Shown here in pieces: positions 6,676 to 12,128 of a DNA stretch of 12,128 bases. The stretch's first letter is position 1. Every line of letters begins with the position of its first letter. Source of the stretch: Clostridiaceae bacterium. GTDB taxonomy: Bacteria; Bacillota; Clostridia; Acetivibrionales; DUMC01. Position numbers and translations under genes: made by a program. The stretch covers positions 1 to 12,128 of the forward strand of contig JAAZDH010000229.1 of NCBI GenBank assembly GCA_012512865.1, in the 5' to 3' direction. The notes under the pieces are model-generated. The model had not been told where the DNA came from and ran no database searches. It saw nothing but the letters and a program-made list of their open reading frames with translations.

Positions 6676-6760
6676 ATGCATCTTTTTCTATATCTTCCTC
6701 ATTTCTAATGATTTGCAAAACTTTTTCTACTGCCGATAAATTTGGGGTGGAATTTACTTT

Positions 6761-6815
6761 TTCATATATGCTTCATATAAGCTTCAAAAGAGCCTCATAC
6801 AAGCTTAAATAAGCC
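6761..6815 (+). repeat. Degenerate ~11-bp tandem repeat upstream of perR
   Basis: Five consecutive units of 10-12 bp: TTCATATATGC (6761), TTCATATAAGC (6772), TTCAAAAGAGCC (6783), TCATACAAGC (6795) and TTAAATAAGCC (6805). The period is close to one helical turn. The array ends about 35 bases before the perR -35 box. Its role is unknown. Confidence 0.55.
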
Positions 6816-6848
6816 CAATTTTTTTATGAAAAATTTCATAAAATACTA

Positions 6849-6909
6849 TTGCATTTTTTATCAGGAAATTATATAATAAGATTGTAATCATTACATGTTT
6901 GTATATAAT
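6849..6909 (+). promoter_or_regulatory. perR promoter with PerR-box-like palindrome
   Basis: TTGCAT (6849-6854) and TATAAT (6872-6877) are 17 bp apart. Immediately downstream, TGTAATCATTACA (6883-6895) is a perfect dyad, and the 15-bp window from 6882 matches the Bacillus PerR box TTATAATNATTATAA at all but a few positions. A second TATAAT (6904-6909) with TTGTAA (6882-6887) 16 bp upstream could form a promoter whose -35 lies within the box. This layout fits PerR autorepression released by peroxide. Confidence 0.7.
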
Positions 6910-6949
6910 TTAAAGTAGAAATATTTACAGCTGAACAGGTGATAGATCA

Positions 6950-7360
6950 ATGAAACCTACATTTGAAGATATTAAACAACAATTAAAGGCAAAGAATATC
7001 AGCCTCTCTTATCAAAGGCTGAAGATATTGGAATACCTTATTGAAAACCGCTGTCATCCTACCGTGGAGATGATTTTTGCCGGCCTTCATGATGAAATAC
7101 CTACATTGTCAAAGACAACCATATACAACACCTTGCGTATATTGGAGGAAGCAGGCCTCGTAAAGGAAATTACTACCGAAGACAAGGAAGCCAGGTACGA
7201 TATAGCGACTGAAACCCATGGACATTTTAAATGTGAATCCTGCGGGACGATATTTGATTTTTCCGTTGATATAGATTCTATAATCCCCGGGGATTTGAGC
7301 AGGTTTGTTATTAAGGATAAAAATATATATTTTAAAGGGCTTTGCCCAAGGTGTCTTTGA
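6950..7360 (+). CDS. perR: Fur-family peroxide-responsive repressor PerR
   Basis: 136 residues, usual for the family. The winged helix DNA-binding domain spans about 1-80, with recognition helix TLSKTTIYNTLRILEEAGLV. The dimerisation domain follows. The five ligands of the B. subtilis PerR regulatory metal site (H37, D85, H91, H93, D104) align with H36, D84, H90, H92 and D103. Aspartate rather than glutamate at the last position is the feature that separates peroxide sensors from iron-sensing Fur. The structural Zn site is complete: C95-x2-C98 and C132-x2-C135, the last just before the C-terminus. ATG 6950 has AGGTGA seven bases upstream. Rubredoxin and rubrerythrin follow on the same strand, so the operon couples the sensor to the peroxide-reducing proteins it would control. 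Ligand matching was done by eye. Confidence 0.9.
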   Translation: MKPTFEDIKQQLKAKNISLSYQRLKILEYLIENRCHPTVEMIFAGLHDEIPTLSKTTIYNTLRILEEAGLVKEITTEDKEARYDIATETHGHFKCESCGTIFDFSVDIDSIIPGDLSRFVIKDKNIYFKGLCPRCL

Positions 7361-7414
7361 TACCTTACTAAAAAATCAAATAGAAATAAAAAATGAAGTG
7401 AAGGAGGCAACTAT

Positions 7415-7576
7415 ATGGCAAAATATGTATGCTCGGTGTGCGGGTACGTATACGACGAAGCAGAGGGAAGTCCCGACGAAGGGATTGCCCCGGGAACGGC
7501 ATGGGAGGATTTACCGGAGGATTGGGTTTGCCCGGTCTGCGGAGCCGAAAAAAGCGAATTTTACAAGGAAGAATAG
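7415..7576 (+). CDS. rd: Rubredoxin
   Basis: A 53-residue, full-length rubredoxin, a small cytoplasmic electron carrier with one iron held by four cysteines. The ligands are C6-x2-C9 (CSVCGY) and C39-x2-C42 (CPVCGA). The family hallmarks between them are present: YVYDEAEGSPDEGIAPGTAWEDLP then EDWVCP. The ATG has a perfect AAGGAGG (7401-7407) at good spacing. It sits 54 bases after perR and 205 before rubrerythrin, and probably delivers electrons to rubrerythrin for peroxide reduction. The reading frame after its TAG remains coding-like for about 50 more codons (see next feature). Confidence 0.95.
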   Translation: MAKYVCSVCGYVYDEAEGSPDEGIAPGTAWEDLPEDWVCPVCGAEKSEFYKEE

Positions 7577-7729
7577 ACAGCTGACCAAGGCAGGGCTGCT
7601 GTACAGGATGAGATTGATACCCACGATGAGCCTGTTGCACAGGTTGAGACAGCTGCGCATGATTAACCTGCTGCCCGGGCAGAGCCTGCTGCAGCAGCGA
7701 GCCTGGTATTCCCCGGGAGAAGTACATAA
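7577..7729 (+). other. In-frame coding-like tail after rubredoxin with two palindromes
   Basis: Continuing in the rubredoxin frame past its TAG (7574-7576) gives 29 codons of Ala/Glu/Asp-rich sequence (for example DEIDTHDEPVAQVETAAHD) to a TAA at 7664. A further Pro/Ala-rich stretch then runs to a TAA at 7727. The DNA is richer in GC than the surrounding spacers. Two perfect 12-bp palindromes sit near its end, CTGCCCGGGCAG (7671-7682) and CTGCTGCAGCAG (7686-7697). There is no T-run, so they do not make a standard terminator. It may be a decayed linker or an extra domain of an ancestral longer protein, or simply low-complexity DNA. Confidence 0.4.
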
Positions 7730-7781
7730 CATTTTCTAAACCTTTTTAAGAGAAATGAAAAGAAATATGGAGGGAGAATAG

Positions 7782-8276
7782 ATGAGTGAAAGCAAAACCA
7801 TTACTAACTTGATGGCTGGATTTGCCGGAGAATCGCAGGCCAACAGGAAGTACCTGGCCTATGCCAGGAAGGCTGAGAAAGAAGGGAAGATTAATGCTGC
7901 CAAATTGTTCAGGGCGGCGGCAGAGGCTGAAACCTTGCATGCATTGAGAGAACTTGAGGCTGCAGGAAAAATCGGCTCCACTGCCGATAACCTGAGAGAT
8001 GCTATTGCAGGTGAAACATACGAATATGAGGATATGTATCCCCCGTTCATAAAGGAGGCGGAAGCCGAATGGAACAAGGATGCAGTGAAGGCATTTACCT
8101 TTGCCAAGAAGGCGGAAGAGGTTCATGCAAGGCTTTACAAGGAAGCCTTGGAGAACCTGGACCAAGCAGAGGAAATATTCTATTACCTGTGCCCGGTATG
8201 CGGGAATATTGAAAAATCTGTTCCCGAGAAATGCTTTATTTGCGGCACCCCTGGGGATAAGTTTATTAAATACTAG
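7782..8276 (+). CDS. rbr: Rubrerythrin
   Basis: 164 residues, the compact form of rubrerythrin. Residues 1-125 form the ferritin-like four-helix bundle with the di-iron ligands visible as E17 (GESQANRKY), E50-x2-H53 (AEAETLHAL), E78/E81 (GETYEYE) and E112-x2-H115 (EEVHARLYKEAL). Residues 132-164 are the rubredoxin-like domain with C137-x2-C140 (CPVCGN) and C151-x2-C154 (CFICGT). The enzyme reduces hydrogen peroxide to water in anaerobes, receiving electrons through rubredoxin. ATG 7782 has GGAGGGAG upstream. It is the last gene of the probable perR-rd-rbr operon; no clear terminator follows its stop. Confidence 0.95.
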   Translation: MSESKTITNLMAGFAGESQANRKYLAYARKAEKEGKINAAKLFRAAAEAETLHALRELEAAGKIGSTADNLRDAIAGETYEYEDMYPPFIKEAEAEWNKDAVKAFTFAKKAEEVHARLYKEALENLDQAEEIFYYLCPVCGNIEKSVPEKCFICGTPGDKFIKY

Positions 8277-8297
8277 CATAATCCAGCATAATCGGGT

Positions 8298-8334
8298 AAC
8301 CTGGTTATCTGGCTTACTGATTACCTGGTTATCT
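8298..8334 (+). repeat. CCTGGTTATCT repeats after rubrerythrin
   Basis: CCTGGTTATCT occurs at 8300-8310 and 8324-8334 (24-bp period), followed by weaker relatives (GATTATCTTATTATCT, CTGACTAACTGACTA) to about 8370. From there to 8438 the sequence is very AT-rich with no gene. No GC-rich hairpin plus T-run terminator is seen. Confidence 0.55.
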
Positions 8335-8445
8335 TGCTATTTGATTATCTTATTATCTGACTAACTGACTATTTAATTATATTATAATTTGTTAAATTGT
8401 AACCCATAATTTATTATAAATTTATAATTTATATCGTAACCTTAT

Positions 8446-8537
8446 TTGAAAAAGTAACTTCCACCCCATATTTACAGGTAGCGGAAATAAGTTTTACAAA
8501 TCATAGGAAATGAGAAGTGTGGAAGTTACTTTTTCAA
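8446..8537. repeat. Perfect 19-bp inverted repeats facing each other, probable IS ends
   Basis: TTGAAAAAGTAACTTCCAC (8446-8464) and its exact reverse complement (8519-8537) flank 54 bp of unremarkable AT-rich sequence. The right-hand copy overlaps the stop codon of a transposase-like fragment, so it looks like the terminal repeat of an insertion sequence lying to the right; the left copy would be the end of one lying to the left. A 9-bp direct repeat, ACCTTATTT, occurs at 8439-8447 and 8541-8549. It is not flush with the inverted repeats on the right. Confidence 0.8.
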
Positions 8538-8680
8538 TTGACCTTATTTTTGTGATTATGTTTTAATGCCTGTTTTACGGATTCCTTGAAATCAAAAGTC
8601 ATTTGTAAATTCTTATGCTTAACTCTCCTAATATGATTTATAACAGGTTCTGCACGCTCTATTCCTATGTTTTTCAACAC
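8534..8680 (-). pseudogene. Transposase C-terminal remnant (family not identified)
   Basis: A 48-codon minus-strand frame ending at TGA (8536-8534), rich in basic residues (ERAEPVINHIRRVKHKNLQMTFDFKES, then a Lys/His/Asn tail). Stop codons TAA and TAG lie immediately upstream in the same frame, and another frame stays open across that point (PGAVIGVEKHRNRA), which suggests a frameshifted and truncated gene. Its stop falls inside a 19-bp terminal inverted repeat, as at the 3' end of many insertion sequences. The stop codon of iolG is only 22 bases away, so the remnant abuts the inositol cluster. The IS family is not recognised, and the transposase call rests on the inverted repeat and composition. 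Confidence 0.5.
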
Positions 8681-8701
8681 CTATTACAGCACCTGGATAT
8701 T

Positions 8702-9733
8702 TTAAAACTCTTCAATTCTTACAGCTTTTCCTGTCTCAAGAGACTTTTTTGCCGCAAGACCTATCAGAACAGGCTTTAAGCCGTCAATCCCGGTTACTTC
8801 CGGTTCTTTATCCTCAAGTATTGCATCAATAAAAGCTCTAATTTCCTCTATATACGATTCTTTGTATCTTTCAATGAAGAAATATTTTGGTTTTTCGCTG
8901 TAGACCCAGTCTTCACCGCTTATTTCTATTGTGTTTGGTTTATCATTTCCTGCTGTTATACACCCCTTGGAGCCAAATACTTCAACCCTTTGATCATAAC
9001 CATATACAGCCTTCCTGCTATTATCTATTGTTCCGATAGCACCGTTCTTAAACTTTAAAGTGATGACCGCGGTGTCCACATCGCCATATTGTTTTATTGT
9101 GGGATCTATAAGAGTCTCTCCTACCGTGCATACTTCCGCAACCTCGCTTCCGGTCAGGTAACGGGCCATGTCAAAATCGTGGATTGTCATGTCGAGGAAT
9201 AAACCGCCCGATACCTTAACATACTCTAGCGGAGGCGGTGCAGGATCCCTTGAAGTAATCCTCAATAAATGTATATCTCCTATTCTCCCATTTTTGACAT
9301 GCTCCCTGACTTTCTTAAAATTGTGGTCAAATCTCCTGTTAAATCCCACTTGAAGCTTAACATTGGCCTTCTCTACGGCATCTAGTGCCTCCTTTATTCT
9401 TTCGACATCAAAATCTATCGGTTTCTCACAAAATATGTGTTTTCCTGCTTGTGCTGCTTCCATAATAAATTTTGAATGAGTATCGGTAGACGAGCAAATA
9501 AGGACAGCGTCTATTTCCTCGTCTTCAATAATCCTTGCGTGATCTTTATATACATTCTTTATGCCAAGACCATATGCCCATTTCTCAATATCATAGTTTA
9601 TATTAATATCAGCAATGGATTTTAATTCTGCTTCCCTTATATTTGCCGCTATGTTTTCTGCATGGAGCTTACCAATACGTCCGGTTCCAATAATACCTAC
9701 TTTCAGTTTCTTTTCAAGGTTTTTAGCTTTCAA
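8702..9733 (-). CDS. iolG: Inositol 2-dehydrogenase (Gfo/Idh/MocA family)
   Basis: 343 residues from TTG 9733, chosen because a GGGGG stretch lies nine bases upstream and the length then fits the family; a TTG at 9754 would add seven residues without a ribosome binding site. It oxidises myo-inositol to scyllo-inosose with NAD. The Rossmann motif is G16-T-G-R-I-G21, followed by an Asp (D42) at the end of the second strand, as in NAD-preferring enzymes. The catalytic lysine is in CEKP (K104), and the catalytic Asp/His pair is D181-x3-H185 (LDMTIHDFDMARYL). Q-V-G-F-N-R-R-F-D-H (128-137) is characteristic of IolG. It lies 39 bases after iolO, last in the iolMNOG order. Specificity for myo-inositol over other polyols is inferred from the neighbours. 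Confidence 0.88.
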   Translation of the reverse strand: MKAKNLEKKLKVGIIGTGRIGKLHAENIAANIREAELKSIADININYDIEKWAYGLGIKNVYKDHARIIEDEEIDAVLICSSTDTHSKFIMEAAQAGKHIFCEKPIDFDVERIKEALDAVEKANVKLQVGFNRRFDHNFKKVREHVKNGRIGDIHLLRITSRDPAPPPLEYVKVSGGLFLDMTIHDFDMARYLTGSEVAEVCTVGETLIDPTIKQYGDVDTAVITLKFKNGAIGTIDNSRKAVYGYDQRVEVFGSKGCITAGNDKPNTIEISGEDWVYSEKPKYFFIERYKESYIEEIRAFIDAILEDKEPEVTGIDGLKPVLIGLAAKKSLETGKAVRIEEF

Positions 9734-9772
9734 GTAAACATACCCCCAATCCAACTAGTATTAGTTTGATTA

Positions 9773-10624
9773 TCAGAGAAGTAAATTTTCTTTAGCTGCA
9801 ATACTTTTTTCAATTGCAAGCAAATAATCAAGTCCCTTTTTTGCTGCAGTATCAGGGTCCGGATACGGGAGATACTCAAATGCGATATAACCCTCATACC
9901 CTATTTCTATTAAAGCATTTATAATACCTCTAAAACTAATATGTCCCTTTCCAGGATATCTCCGGTTGCTATCGGCAAAATGGACATGGCCTACATAGTT
10001 GCCATATTTCTTTATACTTTCCTCCATGTCAGCTTCTTCAATGTTCATATGAAATGTATCAATAAGGATTTTAAGCCTGGAACTATTTATACTACTTAGA
10101 AAATCAGCCATTTCTTCTATTGTATTGTGAAAATTGACTTCGTACCGGTTTATAGTTTCAAGATATATCGGCACATCCTTGTATTCTGCATAATCTGTCA
10201 ATTCCAATATATTTTCTCTATAAACGGATAAATGCTTATTATAGTTGTCAAAATCAATTTTTCCTCTCATAGAACCAATAATAACGCCGCTATTAAGTTT
10301 TTCCGCCAAATCAATGTACCCTTTCAACCTTTCTATTGCCATCTTTCTTTTTTGCCAATTCAAGTCCGTAAGCGAGAGTCTATCTATAACATAGGACATA
10401 CCCGTTCCTATTGTAGAAATAGTTATATTATTTTTAAAGCAATACTCATTAATTTTGTCTATTTCAATTTCGTCAGGCCGCCGTATATGAATTTCTACAG
10501 CATCAAAACCGTAGTTTTTGCTTTTAATAATACTCGAGCATAAATCTCCTTTAAAAAGTATCGGTGAGGTACCCGGTGCTCTTATCGCAGCTGTAGAACT
10601 ATATTTCAATGCAAAGCCTGCCAT
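9773..10624 (-). CDS. iolO: Sugar isomerase/epimerase TIM barrel, probable 5-keto-L-gluconate epimerase (IolO-like)
   Basis: 283 residues from ATG 10624, preferred because GGAG lies nine bases upstream; an ATG at 10639 would add five residues but lacks a ribosome binding site. The protein has the xylose-isomerase-like (AP endonuclease family 2) TIM-barrel fold, with the four metal ligands visible: E156 (YLETINRYE), D189 (ILIDTFHMNIEEADM), H215 (GHVHFADSNR) and E250 (IAFEYLPYP). This is the pattern of tagatose/psicose epimerases, IolI and IolE. Next to iolM, iolN and iolG, the best-fitting job is that of Thermotoga IolO, which epimerises 5-keto-L-gluconate to D-tagaturonate. Sequence alone cannot exclude an IolE- or IolI-type activity. 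Confidence 0.75.
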   Translation of the reverse strand: MAGFALKYSSTAAIRAPGTSPILFKGDLCSSIIKSKNYGFDAVEIHIRRPDEIEIDKINEYCFKNNITISTIGTGMSYVIDRLSLTDLNWQKRKMAIERLKGYIDLAEKLNSGVIIGSMRGKIDFDNYNKHLSVYRENILELTDYAEYKDVPIYLETINRYEVNFHNTIEEMADFLSSINSSRLKILIDTFHMNIEEADMEESIKKYGNYVGHVHFADSNRRYPGKGHISFRGIINALIEIGYEGYIAFEYLPYPDPDTAAKKGLDYLLAIEKSIAAKENLLL

Positions 10625-10672
10625 CGCATTCAACTCCATTATCTTATCTATATAGTAATGTTATATCTATAA

Positions 10673-10684
10673 TGTAATATTACA
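10673..10684. promoter_or_regulatory. 12-bp palindrome at the iolN stop
   Basis: TGTAATATTACA is a perfect palindrome overlapping the iolN stop codon, 49 bases before the iolO start. It shares TTAC/GTAA half-sites with the operators near iolM but has a different arrangement, and may be chance in AT-rich DNA. Confidence 0.25.
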
Positions 10685-11798
10685 GTTTAGTAAATACCCC
10701 CATTGAAGGCAATTCATATACTGATTTCCAGCCTTCACTAAAAGGTTCTTTGAGGAAAGGTTCCATCTCTTTTGCAGTACGCAACGTGGTCTTTTCAACG
10801 GGCGGTACGGTCCCGGGAGGAAAAGCTTCTAAAATCTGGTCATTGACAAGCGTCAGGTATTTAAGTATTGCCGCAATAGGCCGTTTCGCTTTTCTTGCGC
10901 TGGCAAGGGAAGGCTTTCCCACAACCCCTTGGGGTGTTGCAGCACGTTCTATGGCAGCATGGCCCTCTCCCTCCGACCACCTGTGGGGCCGCCTGAAAGG
11001 TTCCACCGATTTATCAAAATGCCCATCCGGAAGGAAAGATTCCCCTTCCGCATCTTGCACCACGCTCATATCAACCATGTCCTTGAAAAGAAGCAAGGCA
11101 ACCGAAGTCTCAGCCTCGTCGGCATGCACAAAATGCGTTTCCAGGCTGTCATTCCTGCCCGCAGGATAGAAAAACTCACGCACGGCCCTGTGCCAATCCA
11201 GCACCTGGAATATACCAGGCAAATGATACCTTTTCATAAATTCCTGTATCGCGGATTCAAGCATCCACAGGTGTCCATGGTTATTAATCATGATAATTTT
11301 CCTGAATCCATCATTCCATAAACCCAGCATCGTATAAATCAATGTCTCCTTGACAACCTCTTCCGGCATAACAATTGTTCCCGGCATACCAAGATGGTGA
11401 TACGGATGTCCCCCGTAGTTAAGGGGCGGAAATGCAAGGCTAACTTCTCTTCCCTGTTTTGCAGTATATCTTCGCACACCCTCCAGTATCTGTGTTACCA
11501 TGAATGTATCAAGCCCGCTGTTTGCATGCAAACCATGGTTTTCCGTGCAGCCTACCGGTACAAAAACAATATCATTCTTTTTCCTTTTTTCTATGACTTT
11601 ATACCTTGGAGTATTTTGTATATATGTACCTGCTTTTCCAAGTTCAGATTCCGAAGGTATCTCGTACTCTTTCAGTATTTCATCGATTTCCTCTTCAGAC
11701 GCATCCCAAATTTGCTTTTTAAGCCTGCCCACGGAATTATCTTCAAAAATTATTGCGGGATTATCGGTAAGAAGCCATTTCTTATCTTTTTCACTCAT
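10680..11798 (-). CDS. iolN: Creatininase-family hydrolase, probable 3-dehydro-scyllo-inosose hydrolase
   Basis: 372 residues from ATG 11798, supported by GGGGGGAG six bases upstream; an in-frame ATG at 11831 would add eleven residues with a weak site. The creatininase metal-binding motifs are present: E86 and H88 with D97 (PVGCTENHGLHANSGLDTF), H174 (INNHGHLWML) and E228 (HADEAETS). The protein is longer than creatininase (about 260), carrying an extra N-terminal region of about 75 residues and a C-terminal extension, as in the IolN type. In Thermotoga, IolN hydrolyses the ring of 3-dehydro-scyllo-inosose to give 5-keto-L-gluconate. Here it follows the C-terminus of an IolM-like dehydrogenase and precedes an IolO-like epimerase and iolG, the same set of genes. 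Two operator-like repeats lie 115-160 bases upstream. Confidence 0.85.
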   Translation of the reverse strand: MSEKDKKWLLTDNPAIIFEDNSVGRLKKQIWDASEEEIDEILKEYEIPSESELGKAGTYIQNTPRYKVIEKRKKNDIVFVPVGCTENHGLHANSGLDTFMVTQILEGVRRYTAKQGREVSLAFPPLNYGGHPYHHLGMPGTIVMPEEVVKETLIYTMLGLWNDGFRKIIMINNHGHLWMLESAIQEFMKRYHLPGIFQVLDWHRAVREFFYPAGRNDSLETHFVHADEAETSVALLLFKDMVDMSVVQDAEGESFLPDGHFDKSVEPFRRPHRWSEGEGHAAIERAATPQGVVGKPSLASARKAKRPIAAILKYLTLVNDQILEAFPPGTVPPVEKTTLRTAKEMEPFLKEPFSEGWKSVYELPSMGVFTKL

Positions 11799-11849
11799 TT
11801 TATTCTCCCCCCATTTAATTTTCCTCTCCATTTAATCCAGTTAACTTTT

Positions 11850-11883
11850 CCAAATTAAGTAACTCTCCTAAATTAGTAACTTG
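11850..11883 (-). repeat. Short direct repeat in the iolM-iolN spacer
   Basis: AAATTAAGTAACT (11852-11864) and AAATTAGTAACTT (11870-11882) form an imperfect direct repeat of about 18-bp period upstream of iolN. The rest of the 139-base spacer is AT-rich with no gene. Confidence 0.45.
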
Positions 11884-11912
11884 TTATCTTCTTTTTTCCC
11901 TTTGCACTTCTT

Positions 11913-11958
11913 TTTTGCATTACACGAGTAATCTTTTTTACATTACACAAGTAATCTT
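11913..11958 (-). promoter_or_regulatory. 23-bp tandem repeat carrying two operator-like sites
   Basis: Two adjacent 23-bp copies (11936-11958 and 11913-11935) differ at two bases. Read on the minus strand, each contains AGATTACTYGTGTAATG. The first copy includes the last codons and stop of iolM; the second is intergenic. The same core occurs at the promoter of the solute-binding protein gene (4414-4431). Probable regulator binding sites controlling iolN and its downstream genes. Confidence 0.6.
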
Positions 11959-12128
11959 GCATTCTTTCCTGTCTGTCCTCAAAGCTATAATATTTTCAGG
12001 TACCTCGTCCAGGGATATTTTCCTGGTTATCATCTTTGTCATGTCCATGCCAGCGCCCATGCATTCAATTACCCTAAAGAAAGTGCCATGCCCCGAATGT
12101 CCTTGGGCTCCTATAATTCTTGCCCTCC
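11938..12128 (-). CDS. iolM: Scyllo-inosose 3-dehydrogenase, zinc alcohol dehydrogenase family (partial, C-terminal end)
   Basis: Only the last 62 residues are in the window; the gene enters from the right edge in frame from base 12126 and stops at TAA 11940-11938. The visible sequence (RIIGAQGHSGHGTFF, then MGAGMDMTKMITRKISLDEVPENI and IALRTDRKECKIT) has the ending of medium-chain zinc-dependent alcohol dehydrogenases, with a final domain that brings the last helix (LDEVPENI) back to the catalytic fold. In the Thermotoga inositol pathway, IolM oxidises scyllo-inosose to 3-dehydro-scyllo-inosose, the substrate of IolN, whose gene follows 139 bases downstream. The last residues, CVM, come from the repeated 23-bp unit and may be an extension of an ancestral end at KIT(V). 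Confidence 0.75.
   Translation of the reverse strand, partial: RARIIGAQGHSGHGTFFRVIECMGAGMDMTKMITRKISLDEVPENIIALRTDRKECKITCVM

Noticed and set aside
7305..7739. A 144-residue plus-strand frame and Gln/Pro-rich minus-strand frames over rubredoxin
   Set aside because: They overlap the clear perR, rubredoxin and spacer in other frames, have no ribosome binding sites and show low-complexity composition.
8446..8537. Rho-independent terminator between rubrerythrin and iolG
   Set aside because: The stem would enclose a 54-base loop, is not GC-rich, and overlaps a transposase fragment; IS ends explain it better.

Overview
The window looks like the chromosome of a low- to mid-GC, Gram-positive anaerobe of the Clostridia. 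The pointers are AGGAGG-type ribosome binding sites throughout, consensus sigma-A promoters, a PerR-rubredoxin-rubrerythrin oxygen-defence operon, DUF3784/DUF2812/PadR genes typical of Clostridia, and a lipoprotein solute-binding protein with a DUF3502-like C-terminus. The species cannot be named from the sequence alone.

Layout. (1) Positions 1-851, minus strand: an ECF sigma factor overlapping its probable membrane anti-sigma factor, which runs off the left edge. (2) 852-2417, plus strand: an AT-rich divergent spacer with a consensus promoter and purine-rich minisatellite repeats, then two small membrane proteins, the first a DUF3784 plus bacterial PH-like fusion. (3) 2527-4442, minus strand: an extracellular solute-binding lipoprotein gene broken by a frameshift, with a promoter overlapped by an 18-bp palindrome. 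(4) 4622-6675, plus strand: a DUF4825 lipoprotein, a PadR repressor overlapping a DUF2812 membrane protein with a 12-bp dyad over its own promoter, and a DUF1905 protein. (5) 6849-8276, plus strand: perR with a PerR-like box at its promoter, then rubredoxin (a 53-aa gene) and rubrerythrin. (6) 8277-8701: gene-free, repeat-rich DNA with a transposase 3' remnant and two facing 19-bp inverted repeats. (7) 8702-12128, minus strand: iolM (partial)-iolN-iolO-iolG, matching the oxidative myo-inositol route described in Thermotoga maritima (inositol to scyllo-inosose, to 3-dehydro-scyllo-inosose, to 5-keto-L-gluconate, to D-tagaturonate).

The most interesting unexplained signal is a 16-bp motif, AGATTACNNGTGTAAT. 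It occurs twice in a 23-bp tandem duplication at the iolM/iolN junction and once, as a perfect palindrome, in the promoter of the broken solute-binding protein about 7.5 kb away, always in the same orientation relative to the downstream gene. This suggests one regulator for both loci and hints that the transporter once served the inositol pathway. No CRISPR array, rRNA, tRNA, riboswitch or intact mobile element was seen.
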